Assembly: GCF_901709675.1 (NCBI RefSeq)
Contig: NC_051089.1
Coordinates: forward strand, 19,094,008 to 19,158,007
Source of the DNA: Syngnathus acus
Taxonomy: Eukaryota; Chordata; Actinopteri; Syngnathiformes; Syngnathidae
Direction of reading: 5' to 3'
DNA: 64,000 nucleotides
The notes under the pieces: generated by a model
What the model was told of the DNA's origin: nothing
Database searches by the model: none
The model's input: only the letters and a program-made list of their open reading frames with translations
Translations under genes and position numbers: made by a program
Part shown: one piece after another, positions 21,601 to 33,600 of the stretch
Position numbering within the stretch: position 1 is the first letter of the stretch
Layout: the number at the start of each line of letters is the position of its first letter

Positions 21601-24600
21601 AGTCTGCTTCTGTCCCGTCGCATGTACTGGAGTGTGCAGCCAGTTGTCCTCCTGAATTTAAAAAAAGGACTACTTCACTTAATATATAGTTATCACGCTG
21701 GTTGTCCTCCTGAATTAAAAAAAAAGGACTACTTCACTTAATATATAGTTATCACGCTGGTAGTGTGCTGGAAAAAGGCCGGCTGCCAGACGTGAGGGAC
21801 GCCAGGAATTCGAATGTCGCACATCGGCGGATGTGACGCATATTTTGGGCGGTAAAAATATTAAAAACGTTTAATTTTAATGTTACAAGTTTACCATAAT
21901 CTTCGAATTCAGAATTATATTTTAAAATGAACAAACTAAAATAAAATTTAATTTTTATAAAATACTCATTATTTTCCAAAGTCACAGGGAGCCACAACAG
22001 AAGGATGAAAGAGCCACATGTGGCTCCGGAGCCATGGGTTGCCGACCCCTGACCTAGTCTAAAACAGTAAACAAAATCACGTTGATTCTTTTATTTGAAT
22101 CACAATCACTTTAAATAGTTTATTTCTTACACCGTCTAAAAGCATTTTAAAAAACTGTCACTTTTATTTAAAAAAAGGAATACAATTTAAAGAATATTTA
22201 GTATTTATTTCTATTGAATTATTCGACTCTCCATACATATATAGGAATAGGACTTTACGTCTTTCGTTGTAATATACCGTTTTTTTCCATGTATAATGCG
22301 CAAAATTTAACTAATTTATTGTCCTAAAATCTGGGGTGCGCATTATACATGGGTACAATTTAAAAAAAAAATTTTTTTTTTTTTCTTTTATTTTTTTTTT
22401 GAAGAAAATCATGGTACAATAATTTTTGAAGAAAGTCTTGTCACGGATGGAGTGTGGAAAGGAGCAGGGCGACCAAGTGCAGCTTGGACCAGGGTTCAAA
22501 CTAACAACTCTCTGACAAAACCAACAACAGGACTGACCGACAAAGACGTGGAACAAAAAGACAGGGTGACATTACCAAAGACAGGAACAGAAACCAAACA
22601 GACATCATGACAGTAACACATGCAATGATCCGACGGTGAGCGAGGGGCAGACAGGACTTAAATACAAAACACGAAACACGAGGCAGGTGACCGCGGTTAC
22701 ATTGATTGAGGTGACACAGGAAGGGAGGGGCGACGCGAACAGAAACTATGGCAACCTAGACACATAGCAAAACTGGGGACGAGACATGACAAATCTCCCC
22801 CGAAATAAAACTTGAAATCACCTTTCTTCTTGTTTGTTGTCAATCGCGCATCGCATTCAGCCATCCTGCCCAACACACTTAGTCAGTAAAATTCATAATT
22901 GACGACACATCGTTTGATGCGATGGTGCAATCCTTGATGGTGTGTTATTGTCAAATATTGTTTGTTTTTTTAATCTCCATCGCGGACCGGACGTCATACG
23001 GAGGCAGTATCACTGCACATGCGCACTATGGATCCGATGCGCAGAACGGATGCGCAAGACACGTCAGCTATATAAAGAGCGAGAGTTCAGTTTTCTTCCT
23101 ATTAGTTTCAATTCACAGTTTAATTAGCAGTTTCAATCAGCAAATAACAAAATGCGTATTACAGGTAATATTTTATTTCACAACACTTTGCCTTGTTCCT
23201 TTCTTCTCTGCTGTTCACTTCAAACACGCTCCATATGAACGCAATGCTCTCGTATCAGACGCTTGCTCGATCACCTGCTCGTTTGCTGTCACAATGTACC
23301 CTACACAAATCCGAAACATTTCTTCGCTATGGAGTTTGCTAGCGCATGCGCAGTGATACTGACCGGCAGAATAACATCCGGTTGTTCCCAAAGATGATCT
23401 TTTTTCTGAAATAATTTTACGTTTACGGACTTAAGTAACCCGGCCGGGTCATACCAAAGACTATAAAAATGGGACCCATTGCCTCCCTGCTTGGCACTCA
23501 GCATTAAGGGTTGGAATTGGGGGGTTAGATCACCAAATTATTCCCGAGCACGGCGCCGCTGCTGCTCACTGCTCCCCTCTCCCCCAGGGGATGGATCAAA
23601 ATCACACGGGGATTGGTCAAATGCAGAGGACAAATTTCACCACACCCAGATGCGTGTGTGACGATCATTGGGACTTTAAAAAAAAAAGAAAAGAAAAAAA
23701 AAAAAGTCAAAATTTGGGTGCGTATTATACATGGGTACAGGCTTTTTTCCAGCATCGACATGCCATTTTTAGGGTGCGTATTATACATGGGGGCGCATTA
23801 TACATGGCAAAAAACGGTAACTGATTTTAATATAGGAGCTTAACAGATTTTTGTTGGCGGTGTGCCGCGAGATTTTTTCCAATGAAAAGGTGTGCCGTGA
23901 ATGAAAAAAGGTTGGGAAACACTGATCTAGATGTTCAAATGATCACTAGCTATTAGCGCGATTAGTGTTAATCGCACTAATAGCTATTAGCCATCATTCA
24001 AACGTCTACTCAATAAACATCTAAAAAAAACTTTAACATATAGACATCTAATAGACGTCTATCCCATAGAACTCTAAAAAACTTTCACATATAGACGCCT
24101 AATAGATGTCTAATAGACTTCTATTAGACGTCTATGCTATAGACATCTACGGCATAGACGTCTATTTTTATTACACTTTTAGACCTTTTTTTAGAAGTGT
24201 TACAGCCGTCTGGGTAGCATATAGACGTCTAATAGACGTCTATTTTTATTACACTTTTAGACCTTTTTTAGAAGTGTTATAGCCGAGACGTCTGGGTAGC
24301 ATATAGACGTCTAATAGACGTCAAAATGCTCGCAGGGCTGCTTTATATATACATTGAGAAAAAAAATATATATATATATTTATTAATTGCTTTATAAACA
24401 AAACAAAAAAGCAAAATCAGCATGCTGCGGGTCAGTGCAATCGCAGAACATTCTGCCTTCGTGCGATACTCTAGGTCAGGGGTCACCAACCCGGTGCCCG
24501 CGGGCACCAGGTCGCCCGCGGCGACCACATCGGTCGCCCGCGGCGACCACATCAGTCGCCCGCAGCGACCACATCAGTCGGCCATAGGCCAGTTCTAAAA

Positions 24601-27600
24601 ATTGTTTACAGTACACTGGTGAAGAGCATGCAATGCCAGGCTTCCCACTAACATTAATGTTCAGTGTCTTCACATACAATATCATTAATAAAAATATAAA
24701 ATTAAAGGTACACTGTGTAACTTTGTTATTTCAGAAGTGTATTATCAAAGTGGTCGCCCTTTGCATTATTCGGTGCCCTTGAAGTAGCTCCCAACTTCAA
24801 AAAGGTTGGTGACCCCTGCTCTAGGTCCTTACACTCAGAAAAGAAAGAAAAGATCCTTGCACCCAATCCCACTGGAGTGTCCACAAATGGTAACTCTGTA
24901 TAAATTTCAACACTTAAAGGGGTTTAAATGTGAAAAGGTGGTGCCGAGTTAATTTTAAAGGGAGAGCAAATCGAGGATGGTTTTCACAAACTAGCCCCGT
25001 TTTTGTTTTGTTTTTTATCAGTAAAATGAAAAAGTTATAATTTTTTATTTTATCCATTTATTTTGGACAAACAATGAACCAACAAATGCCTTTAAAAACA
25101 CCCACTTTTAATAAGGAACAGGGACACACACACCCCTCCCCTCCATGTCTTGGTTGATGTTGTCACGAAAGGAAGACAATTTCTCGAATTATGGCTACTT
25201 GAACATATTAAAAGGGATTAGCCTCTCCATGGCTGATTTTAGAGAAAAGAGAAAATGTAGAGAAAACCTATTACTGTCACGGATTGGATGGAGCAGGGTG
25301 ACCAAATGCAGCTTGGACCAGGGTTTATTGAGCAAAACACTAACTAACAGACTCGGCAAACTGACATGGCTTAACAAAACAACAAGAGGACTGACCAACA
25401 GGAACGTGAAACAAAGGACGTGAAGACATTAATGACATCAGGAGCCAGCTCAGTAGCCTAGTGGTAGAGTGTCCGCCCTGAGACTGGAAGGTTGTGGGTT
25501 CAAACCCCGGCCGGGTCATACCAAAGACTATAAAAATGGGACCCATTGCCTCCCTGCTTGGCACTCAGCATTAAGGGTTGGAATTGGGGGGTTAGATCAC
25601 CAAATGATTCCCGAGCGCGGCACCGCTGCTGCTCACTGCTCCCCTCTCCCCCAGGGGATGGATTAAAATCACACGGGGATGGGTTAAATGCAGAGGACAA
25701 ATTTCACCACACCCAGATGTGTGTGTAACGATCATTGGGACTTTAACTTTAACTTTTAAAAAGACATCAAGACAACAGACACATAGTGGAAACGGCTGGG
25801 GACGAGACGTGACAATTACAGGTGTAGCCCTGATAAATACTTAAATTCATAAGTATAGTACCGTTTTTTTCCGTGTATAATGCGCCCCCATGTATAATAC
25901 GCACCCTAAAAATGGCATGTTGATGCTGGAAAAAAGCCTGTACCCATGTATAATACGCACCCAATTTTCTTTTTTTTTTTTTTTTCTTTCTTTTTTTTTT
26001 TTTTTTTTTTTAAGTCCCAATGATCGTCACACACGCAGGGAGGCAATGGGTCCCATTTTTATAGTCTTTGGTATGGTCTTAACTAGGCTGGATGTATTTT
26101 TTTGTTGGCGTTGATTTCTCCGACTGCCCGTAAAGGCACCACCGCGATCAGATGAAAAGAGAGGAAAGTGACGTGCGGACATGTGAAAAAGGCGGCTCTG
26201 TATGGGAGAGACGTTGAAGAGGAATAAAAACACCCTTGGAAACCAAAACTTGCCCCTCGTCGTGACTCGGAGCCGCAACAAATGTTTCGGATTTGTGTAG
26301 GGTACATTGTGACAGCAAACGAGCAGGTGATCGAGCAAGCGTCTGATACGAGAGCATTGCGTTCGTATGGAGCGTGTTTGAAGTGAACAGCAGAGACGAA
26401 AGGAACAAGGCAAAGTGTTGTGAAATAAAATATTACCTGTAATACGCATTTTGTTATTTGCTGATTGTATTAAACTATCACATTCATTGTCAGTCAAGAA
26501 GAGAAGAGGACTATTATCCCTTCTTTGACGAAATGACCAGAGCACAGTACAAACACATTATTGTTCTTTCGGTATTTATTCAACCCACATTCTTTCACAA
26601 CATGACAAGAAGAGAACAATACATAAATCAATACTCGTACCAGTACCATGATTTTCTTAAAAAAAAAAAAAAAATTTTTTTAAATAAAAATTAAAAAAAA
26701 TTTGTACCCATGTATAATGCGCACCCCAGATTTTAGGACAATAAATTAGTTAAATTTTGCGTATTATACACGGAAAAAAACGGTAATAGTTTAAAACAGG
26801 GTTGAATTCAGTCATTCCTGTTTGTTCAAAGTGGTCATCTTTGAAATGTATTTACAATGTTTAATAAGGGTACATGTGAGAAGTGAATTTTTCCTAGGCA
26901 GAAACAATGGTATTGTGGTGTCGAAGGAAAGGAGACGCAGGAGGTGTGTCGCAAAAGACTCTACTGAACATACTCGTAAAATGAGGAATAGGAAGAACAA
27001 CAACAGAAGTGCGTTACCACATGAACACCACGTTCCCAAATCACCCCTCAATCCTTAGTTCCATGGGGGAATTCTGCATGCGAACACCACAGTATATTAT
27101 AATAATAAACGTGAATCCACTGTGTATTCCTATGCAACTTCACTAGCAGCGTCCTCATAACATCGCGGCCACAACATAACAGGAGTAAGTGAGTGAGTGA
27201 GATTGCTGTTTGTGGACTTCAGTTCTGCATTCAACACCATTGTACCACAGCGACTCATCTGCAAACTCGACAAGCTGGGCCTCAGTATCTACCTCTGCAA
27301 CTGGCTACTGGACTTCCTCTGTCAGAGGCCTCAGGTGGTACGTGTTGGCGACAAAATCTCCGCCAGCATCACGCTGAGCACGGGGGCCCCCCAAGGCTGC
27401 GTGCTCAGTCCGCTGCTCTTCACCCTGCTGACGCATGACTACACTGCGACTTACAGTAGCAACCGCGTGCTGAAATATGCCGACAACACGACTAGTGGGT
27501 CTCATCACCGGGGGCGACGAGACTCAATACAGGTCGGAGGGCGACCTTCTGGCCACGTGGTGCAGGGACAACAACCTCCTGCTGAACGTCAACAAGACCA

Positions 27601-30600
27601 AGGAGATTGTTGTTGACTTCCGGAAGGGTCACACCCAACACCTGCCAATGACCATCGACGGTGCTGTGGTGGAGAGAGTGAGCAGCACCAGATTCCTGGG
27701 GGTGCACATCAGTGAGGACCTCTCCTGGTCCACCAACACCGCATCACTGGCGAAGAAAGCTCAGCGCCGCCTGTACTTCCTGCGGAAACTCAGGCGAGCA
27801 AGTGCTCCTCCGGCCGTCATTACTACATTCTACCGTGGCACCATTGAGAGCGTCCTCTCCAGTTGTATCGCTGTTTGGGGTGGTAGCTGCACTGAATACA
27901 ACATGAAGGCCCTGCAGCGCATAGTGAACACGGCTGGTAAGATTATTGGTGCTTCACTCCCCTCCCTGAAGGACATTTACACCTCCCATCTCACCCGCAA
28001 GGCGACCACGATTGTGAGTGATGTGAGTCACCCCGCTCACTCTTTGTTTGATCTTCTGCCCTCTGGGAAGAGGTACAGGAGCCTGCGCTCCCGCACCACC
28101 AGCCTCACCAACAGCTTCATACTCCAGGCTGTTAGGATCCTGAACTCTCTCCCCCCTTCTGCGTAGCGTCCTGTACTTTTGCGCTATATTCTGACTGTCT
28201 GCTGTATGCACACTTGCTCCATTTTTGCTCCTCTTATTTGTTATGTTATTTGTTTATTTATTATTTATTCATCACTCTTATTTATTCATTGTTTGTGCCT
28301 TCTTGTTTTTACTTTTTGTGTTGTTGTATGTATATTGTGTACTATGTCTTGTCACCGTGGGATAGTGGGAACGTAATTTCGATCTCTTTGTGTGTCTTGA
28401 CATGTGAAGAAATTGACAATAAAGCAGACTTTGACTTTTTGACTTTGTAATGTTTTGTTCACATCACTGAGGTTTAGGAGAGAATCCAGTCCATTTTTCA
28501 AAATAAAAGATTGTTCAGATTCAGGTAAATAAAACAGAAATAATGCAAGTTATTTAATTTTTCTTGTGCGGCCCGGTACCAAATGATCCACAGACCTGTA
28601 CCGGCCCGGAGGTTGGGGACCCTTGCGTTACAGGACTCTTTTACTGTAGTAATTACAGAAACATGTTAAGTAACTTGTTATATTCCATCGTTACTGCCTA
28701 AATGTAATATATTGTTCCAAAAGTAACACATTACTCCCACAACTGTTGATGTAAGACCCATATGTTCACATCTTTTGTGGGTAGTTAAACTGAAGGTGTG
28801 TCTGTCATCTTTAACAGATGTCATTGATGATCCCATCCTAGAGCAGGGAGCAATTGTCCTCAGAGGGTAAGTTGTAACAAAACCCTTTTCATTGCTTTTT
28901 AATAAATGTTTGTCTTGTTGATTTGATTTTCTGTGTCTCACATTGTATGATTAATTTTATTTTGCACTGGCAAAAGGTTTTAGAATTCGTATCAAGCAGC
29001 CATTTTAATCATTGTAAAGGGCTTCATTTTTACTAGGAGCACAGTAGCCCTTGAAATATGGAAAATCCACTTTTTTTGCATCTATATTCATTTTATTGTG
29101 TCATATATCCCTACAGGTGCTGCAGAGATACTTTTATGATCTGTTTGGGGCCTATTTTTTACTCGGTTCAGTTTTCTCCGTTTTCTATTACCGTATTTTT
29201 CGCACCAAAAGGCGCACTGGATTATAAGGCATTGAATTTTTTATTTTAGAAATTATTTCATATATCGGGAGCACCGGATTAAAAGGCGCATAAAATAGAA
29301 GCTATACTGCAACAAACTGAGGTTGTCTAGGGTTGCGGTATGCAATAACCAATGAGCCCTCTGTAAACAATCGTGTTTCTCAAACTATCTCTTATAAAAT
29401 GATCGGAACTGACTAAAGTTCGATCTTACACATTGGTACTGCTTACTTATGTTTCCCTTCCATATCATTCCGTAAATTTACTCGAAACATTAACGGAGCA
29501 GCCTATTTTGAAACGAAATAGCCTCGTGCGTATAGCAGCTATCCTTATAGCATTAGCCACCCGCAAACTCCCATGAGCCTCAGCTCGCAGACACCCATGA
29601 GCCTCAGCAAAGTGTTGTGGCAGCCCCTTGTAAACAATCGCGTTTCTCAAACTATCTCCTATAAAATGATCGGAACTGACTAAAGTTTGATCTAACACTT
29701 TGGTACTGCTTAACTATGTTTCCCTTCCATATCGATCCGTAAATTTACTCGAAACATTAACGGAGTAGCCTATTTTGAAATGAAATAGCCTCGTGTGTAT
29801 AGCAGCAGCTATCATTATAGAATTAGCCACCCGCAAACTCCCATGAGCCTCAGCTCGCAGACTCCCATGAGCCTCAGCAAAGTGTCTCAGCAGCCCCCTG
29901 TAAACAATCACGTTTCTCAAACTCTCTCCCATAAAAGTGATCGTAACCGACTAAAGACTGATTTAACACATTGGTGCTGCTTTCAGGGCTGTGGACTCGG
30001 TCGGATTTTTGCACCGAGTCCGAGTCCGGCCTCTTGACCACCGAGTCCGAGTCCGGCTGTCCATTTTTTCTGTTAATTCATGTGACTGCTTAGTCTTTAT
30101 TCAAGGCTAATTTAGATCAAAATCTAAATAATTACAACAGTTTTGTGATGGCTTTGTCTTTATTAAACATATAAACGAATACAATAAACAGATACTTTCA
30201 AGTTTCAATTCAACGACTTGAGTTTGTTCTTAGGAACAAAATCGCCTCAACCAAGTCAGCCTTCATCGCGCCGCGCTGATCAGACATGATAAACTTGAGC
30301 CCGGAAAACAGGGGCTCTACGCTGACTTGGCTGATTGGCATTGCTGTTAGTGGCCGAGTCGCTGCCTTGAGGCCGGACGGATAACGATCAGCTGTAACAA
30401 ATGGGCTCTCTTTCATTCAACCAAGTGCCAACATTGACCCAATTTCTTCATCTATGTCGGTTGGCGAGGTGGCGGCCGACAAACGCCGGCGGCGCTCAAT
30501 GCTGTCAAGTTCTTTTTCAAACTCATCCTCCTCCGTCGATGTGGACAGTATTCCTACGCGCATTCTCAGCAGCATGATGAAAATAAAATTGAACGTATTT

Positions 30601-33600
30601 TTTTTATTGTCGGACTCGGTGGACTCTGTCAAAATCAGCACCGAGTCCGAGTCCGGCAAAAATGACCGGGTCAGACCGAGTCCGAGTCCCCGAGTCCGAG
30701 TCAGAGTCCACAGCCCTACAGTGCTTATTTAGGATTCCGTTGGATATTGATCCGTAAACGTACTCGAAAACATTAACGGAACAGCCTATTTTGAAATAAA
30801 ATAGCCTCGCGGGTACAACAGCTGTTCAGTGACGTCCCCTGACCACGGTTGCCGTAATGCTGGGAAGCGATGCGACCTTGTAATTTACTAGTTGCACTAA
30901 AACATACTGAAACATTTTGGCAGAGCGCTGTGTACGACCAGTATGGATCAACAAATTCATCAATTGATCCATATATAAGGCGCTCTGCATTATAAGGCAC
31001 ACTGTGTTTTTTTGAGTAGATTTTAAGTTTTTAAGTGCGCCTAATAGTGCAGAAAATACGGTACATCACATCCGTTGGGGCGGGACTACCAAACAAGATA
31101 ATGTGTGTGGCCAAACGGTTTTGCAAATCCGCCATCTTTATTACTCGGAAAGACTTTTGTAGTCCAAAAAATGTAAGGATGCCGAAGTGGAGAGATCAAA
31201 ATGTGCCGTTGTTTAATGCATCAATCCACACAACTCATTGCGCCGTCCCCCAGCATCAGAACCTCAAAGAAGTGCCTGGTTAAACTTAATTTTTCAAGCA
31301 GTGTTCCTACATCTGTGGGCAAAGTCCTGCTTGTTCAAGGACGAGTGTTTCAGAAATCCTTTGTCAGTATAGAGGATTCGCCGAAAGACTTTGTTTCATT
31401 AGTGGTTCAACTCCTTCAATCTATGGAAACGACGAACACAGTAAAGCGGGAAGCTTGAGATGACACAAAAATTATAAACTGTCTTTCATATCATTGCGTG
31501 TCTGATGCACTCGTTTTCATAACACTAGCGTCGGTCTTTCTGCTGATGTCAGAGCTGTGAGCTCTATGTTTTCACTTCTTGTGGGTGTATTTTAAGTAGT
31601 GTATCAAATGAATTGCATTGAAGGTGCTGTATTATTCTTAGGGAACACAATAATGTGTTAAATGCATTTGTTAGCGTCTCACTAATGCTAGCATTAGCTT
31701 ACTGGTCAACTTGACTGCAATGATTGTTTACAACACGTGTTCCTAAATATTGTGAGGCGATTTATTTTGTTACGTGTTATATGTGGTTGTATGGACAAGT
31801 CTTCTGCCATTGACATCATTTAATCAATCAAAAAGTTTGCGCCGCAAGGAAACGCTACCTCGGCTAAAAATCAAAACGAGGAATTCAGACAAAAGCATTG
31901 CTGTTCCACTTTATATAGACCACAACTGAAAGTATAACATAAAAAGAACGACTTTATAAATGTGATATGTAAGCTTTAAAGCTCAAATTAGATCCAAAGC
32001 AACGCGCCGGACAACAATAATGCCTATATTCTACAATTTCTGGTCATCTTTCTGGTAATCTGAGATGACATAATTTCTAGGCGCAGTCTTTAATCAGCCA
32101 TTGTACTGCATTGCAGGGCTGTGGACTCGGTCGGATTTTTGCACCGAGTCCGAGTCCGGCCTCTTGACCAGGAGTCCGAGTCCGAGTCCGGCTGTCCATT
32201 GTTTCTGTTAATTCATGTGACTGCTTAGTCTTTATTCAAGGCTAATTTAGATCAAAATCTAAATAATTACAACAGTTTTGTGATGGCTTTGTCTTTATTA
32301 AACATATAAACGAATACAATAAACAGATACTTTCAAGTTTTAATCATTAATTACACCATTATAGCTCAGACATTTATCTAAACACAAATAATTAGTGACG
32401 ACCCCACAACTATCGAAACACATCAATGATATACCGTAATTTTCGGACTATAAGTCGCGGTTTTTTTCATAGTTTGGGTGGGGGGGCGACTTATACTCAG
32501 GAGCGACTTATATGTGGGGTTTTTTTTTCAAAAAATTTCAAAAAAAAAAAAAAAAAAAAAAAAAAAATGAAACCGCGATAAACGAACCGCAATGTAGCAA
32601 GGGATTACTGTAATTTGAATTTCAAGTGACGACAGCAGCGCGAAACCATCTGCGTCACTCCAATTCATTAAATCCATCAATCGTCCTTTGTCAACAATGC
32701 GTGCGCGCCGCTGACGGCTTTTGCACTTAAAAATATTCCACAGGCCCATATAACGATATATAAATTATATATCAAATAACTATTATATAAGCAATAATGT
32801 TATCAAACCATCTGTGCACTCTAAATCATTAAATCCATCGATCAAATTCCTCGTCCTTTGTCAACATCACCGCGCGTGCGCCCTGACGCCAGCCTCGTCG
32901 TTATTCCACAGATTTACTATATAACTATATTGTAGCGTTAACAAAGTTCAAGGAAAGACGTGGGTTTGGTAAACGGCTCTTTATTTAACAAAACAAACTT
33001 ACAGGCGTGTGGCGGCGTGGACGTCCAGCCACGGAAGGGGACGAGAGCTCCATACGATAGGACCGGGCGTGCGTAGAAGCCATGACCGAGCCCCATGCAC
33101 CGTCCTCGGACAGCCACCCGGCTGAGCGCCGGGCCTCGACTTCCATCCACGGAGCTGAAAGGCAGCTCGGTAGAGTAGGACCGGGCGTGCGTAAAAGCAT
33201 TGTCCGAGCACCATCCACCGTCCCTGGACAGCCACCCGGCCGAGCGCCGGCGCCCGACTTCAATCCACGAAAGTGAAAGTAAGCTGGACGAGTGACGCGC
33301 GACGTCGCGGTCGCGCGTCAGCAGCGCGACGGTTGTTTACATAAAGGACAAAGATCGACTCGTCCAGCTTTCTTTCACTTTCGTGGATTGAAGTCGGGCG
33401 CCGGCGCTCGGCCGGGTGGCTGTCCAGGGACGGTGGATGGTGCTCGGACAATGCTTTTACGCACGCCCGGTCCTACTCTACCGAGCTGCCTTTCAGCTCC
33501 GTGGATGGAAGTCGAGGGCCGGCGCTCAGCCGGGTGGCTGTCCGAGGACGGTGCATGGGGCTCGGTCATGGCTTCTACGCACGCCCGGTCCTATCGTATG

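Larger units (their letters stand above)
22277..23817. mobile_element. TA-flanked DNA transposon, copy 2 (inverted relative to copy 1)
   Basis: Same inverted ends as 15950-17535, next to TA on both sides, in the opposite orientation. Shared internal blocks include GAGCAGGTGATCGAGCAAGC (complement) and ATCCGGTTGTTCCCAAAGAT. Confidence 0.85.
20381..23924 (+). mobile_element. hAT element with three further nested insertions
   Basis: Ends CAATGTATTTCAACAGGGG and GTTGGGAAACACTG, with 8-bp duplications ATCTAGAT (20373-20380 and 23925-23932). GTGCCG(C/T)G motifs repeat near both ends. Nested inside are a hAT at 21170, a TA-flanked element at 22277, and within the latter a solo LTR and a SINE. Own transposase not recognised. 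Confidence 0.88.
29191..31061. mobile_element. TA-flanked DNA transposon (CCGTATTTTTCGCACC family) with tandem repeats and nested hAT
   Basis: Ends CCGTATTTTTCGCACCAAAA and TAGTGCAGAAAATACGG between TA dinucleotides. A unit of about 265 bp (GTAAACAATC ... CCTCAGCAAAGTG) is repeated from 29365 to 29980 and resumes at 30720 after the nested hAT. No transposase recognised. Confidence 0.82.

Noticed and set aside
25441-25520. tRNA gene
   Set aside because: A and B boxes are present, but the rest does not fold as a tRNA and the same head occurs in several copies with a common body and tail; it is a SINE.
23525-26114. Short ORFs over the CCGTTTTTTCC elements as conserved peptides
   Set aside because: The recurrent peptide ([13 protein letters not shown]) appears only because the elements are copies; frames differ and no domain is recognisable.
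29984-30726. Exact 8-bp duplication around this hAT copy
   Set aside because: Flanks GCTGCTTT and CAGTGCTT do not match well, and the last base of the right end is mutated.
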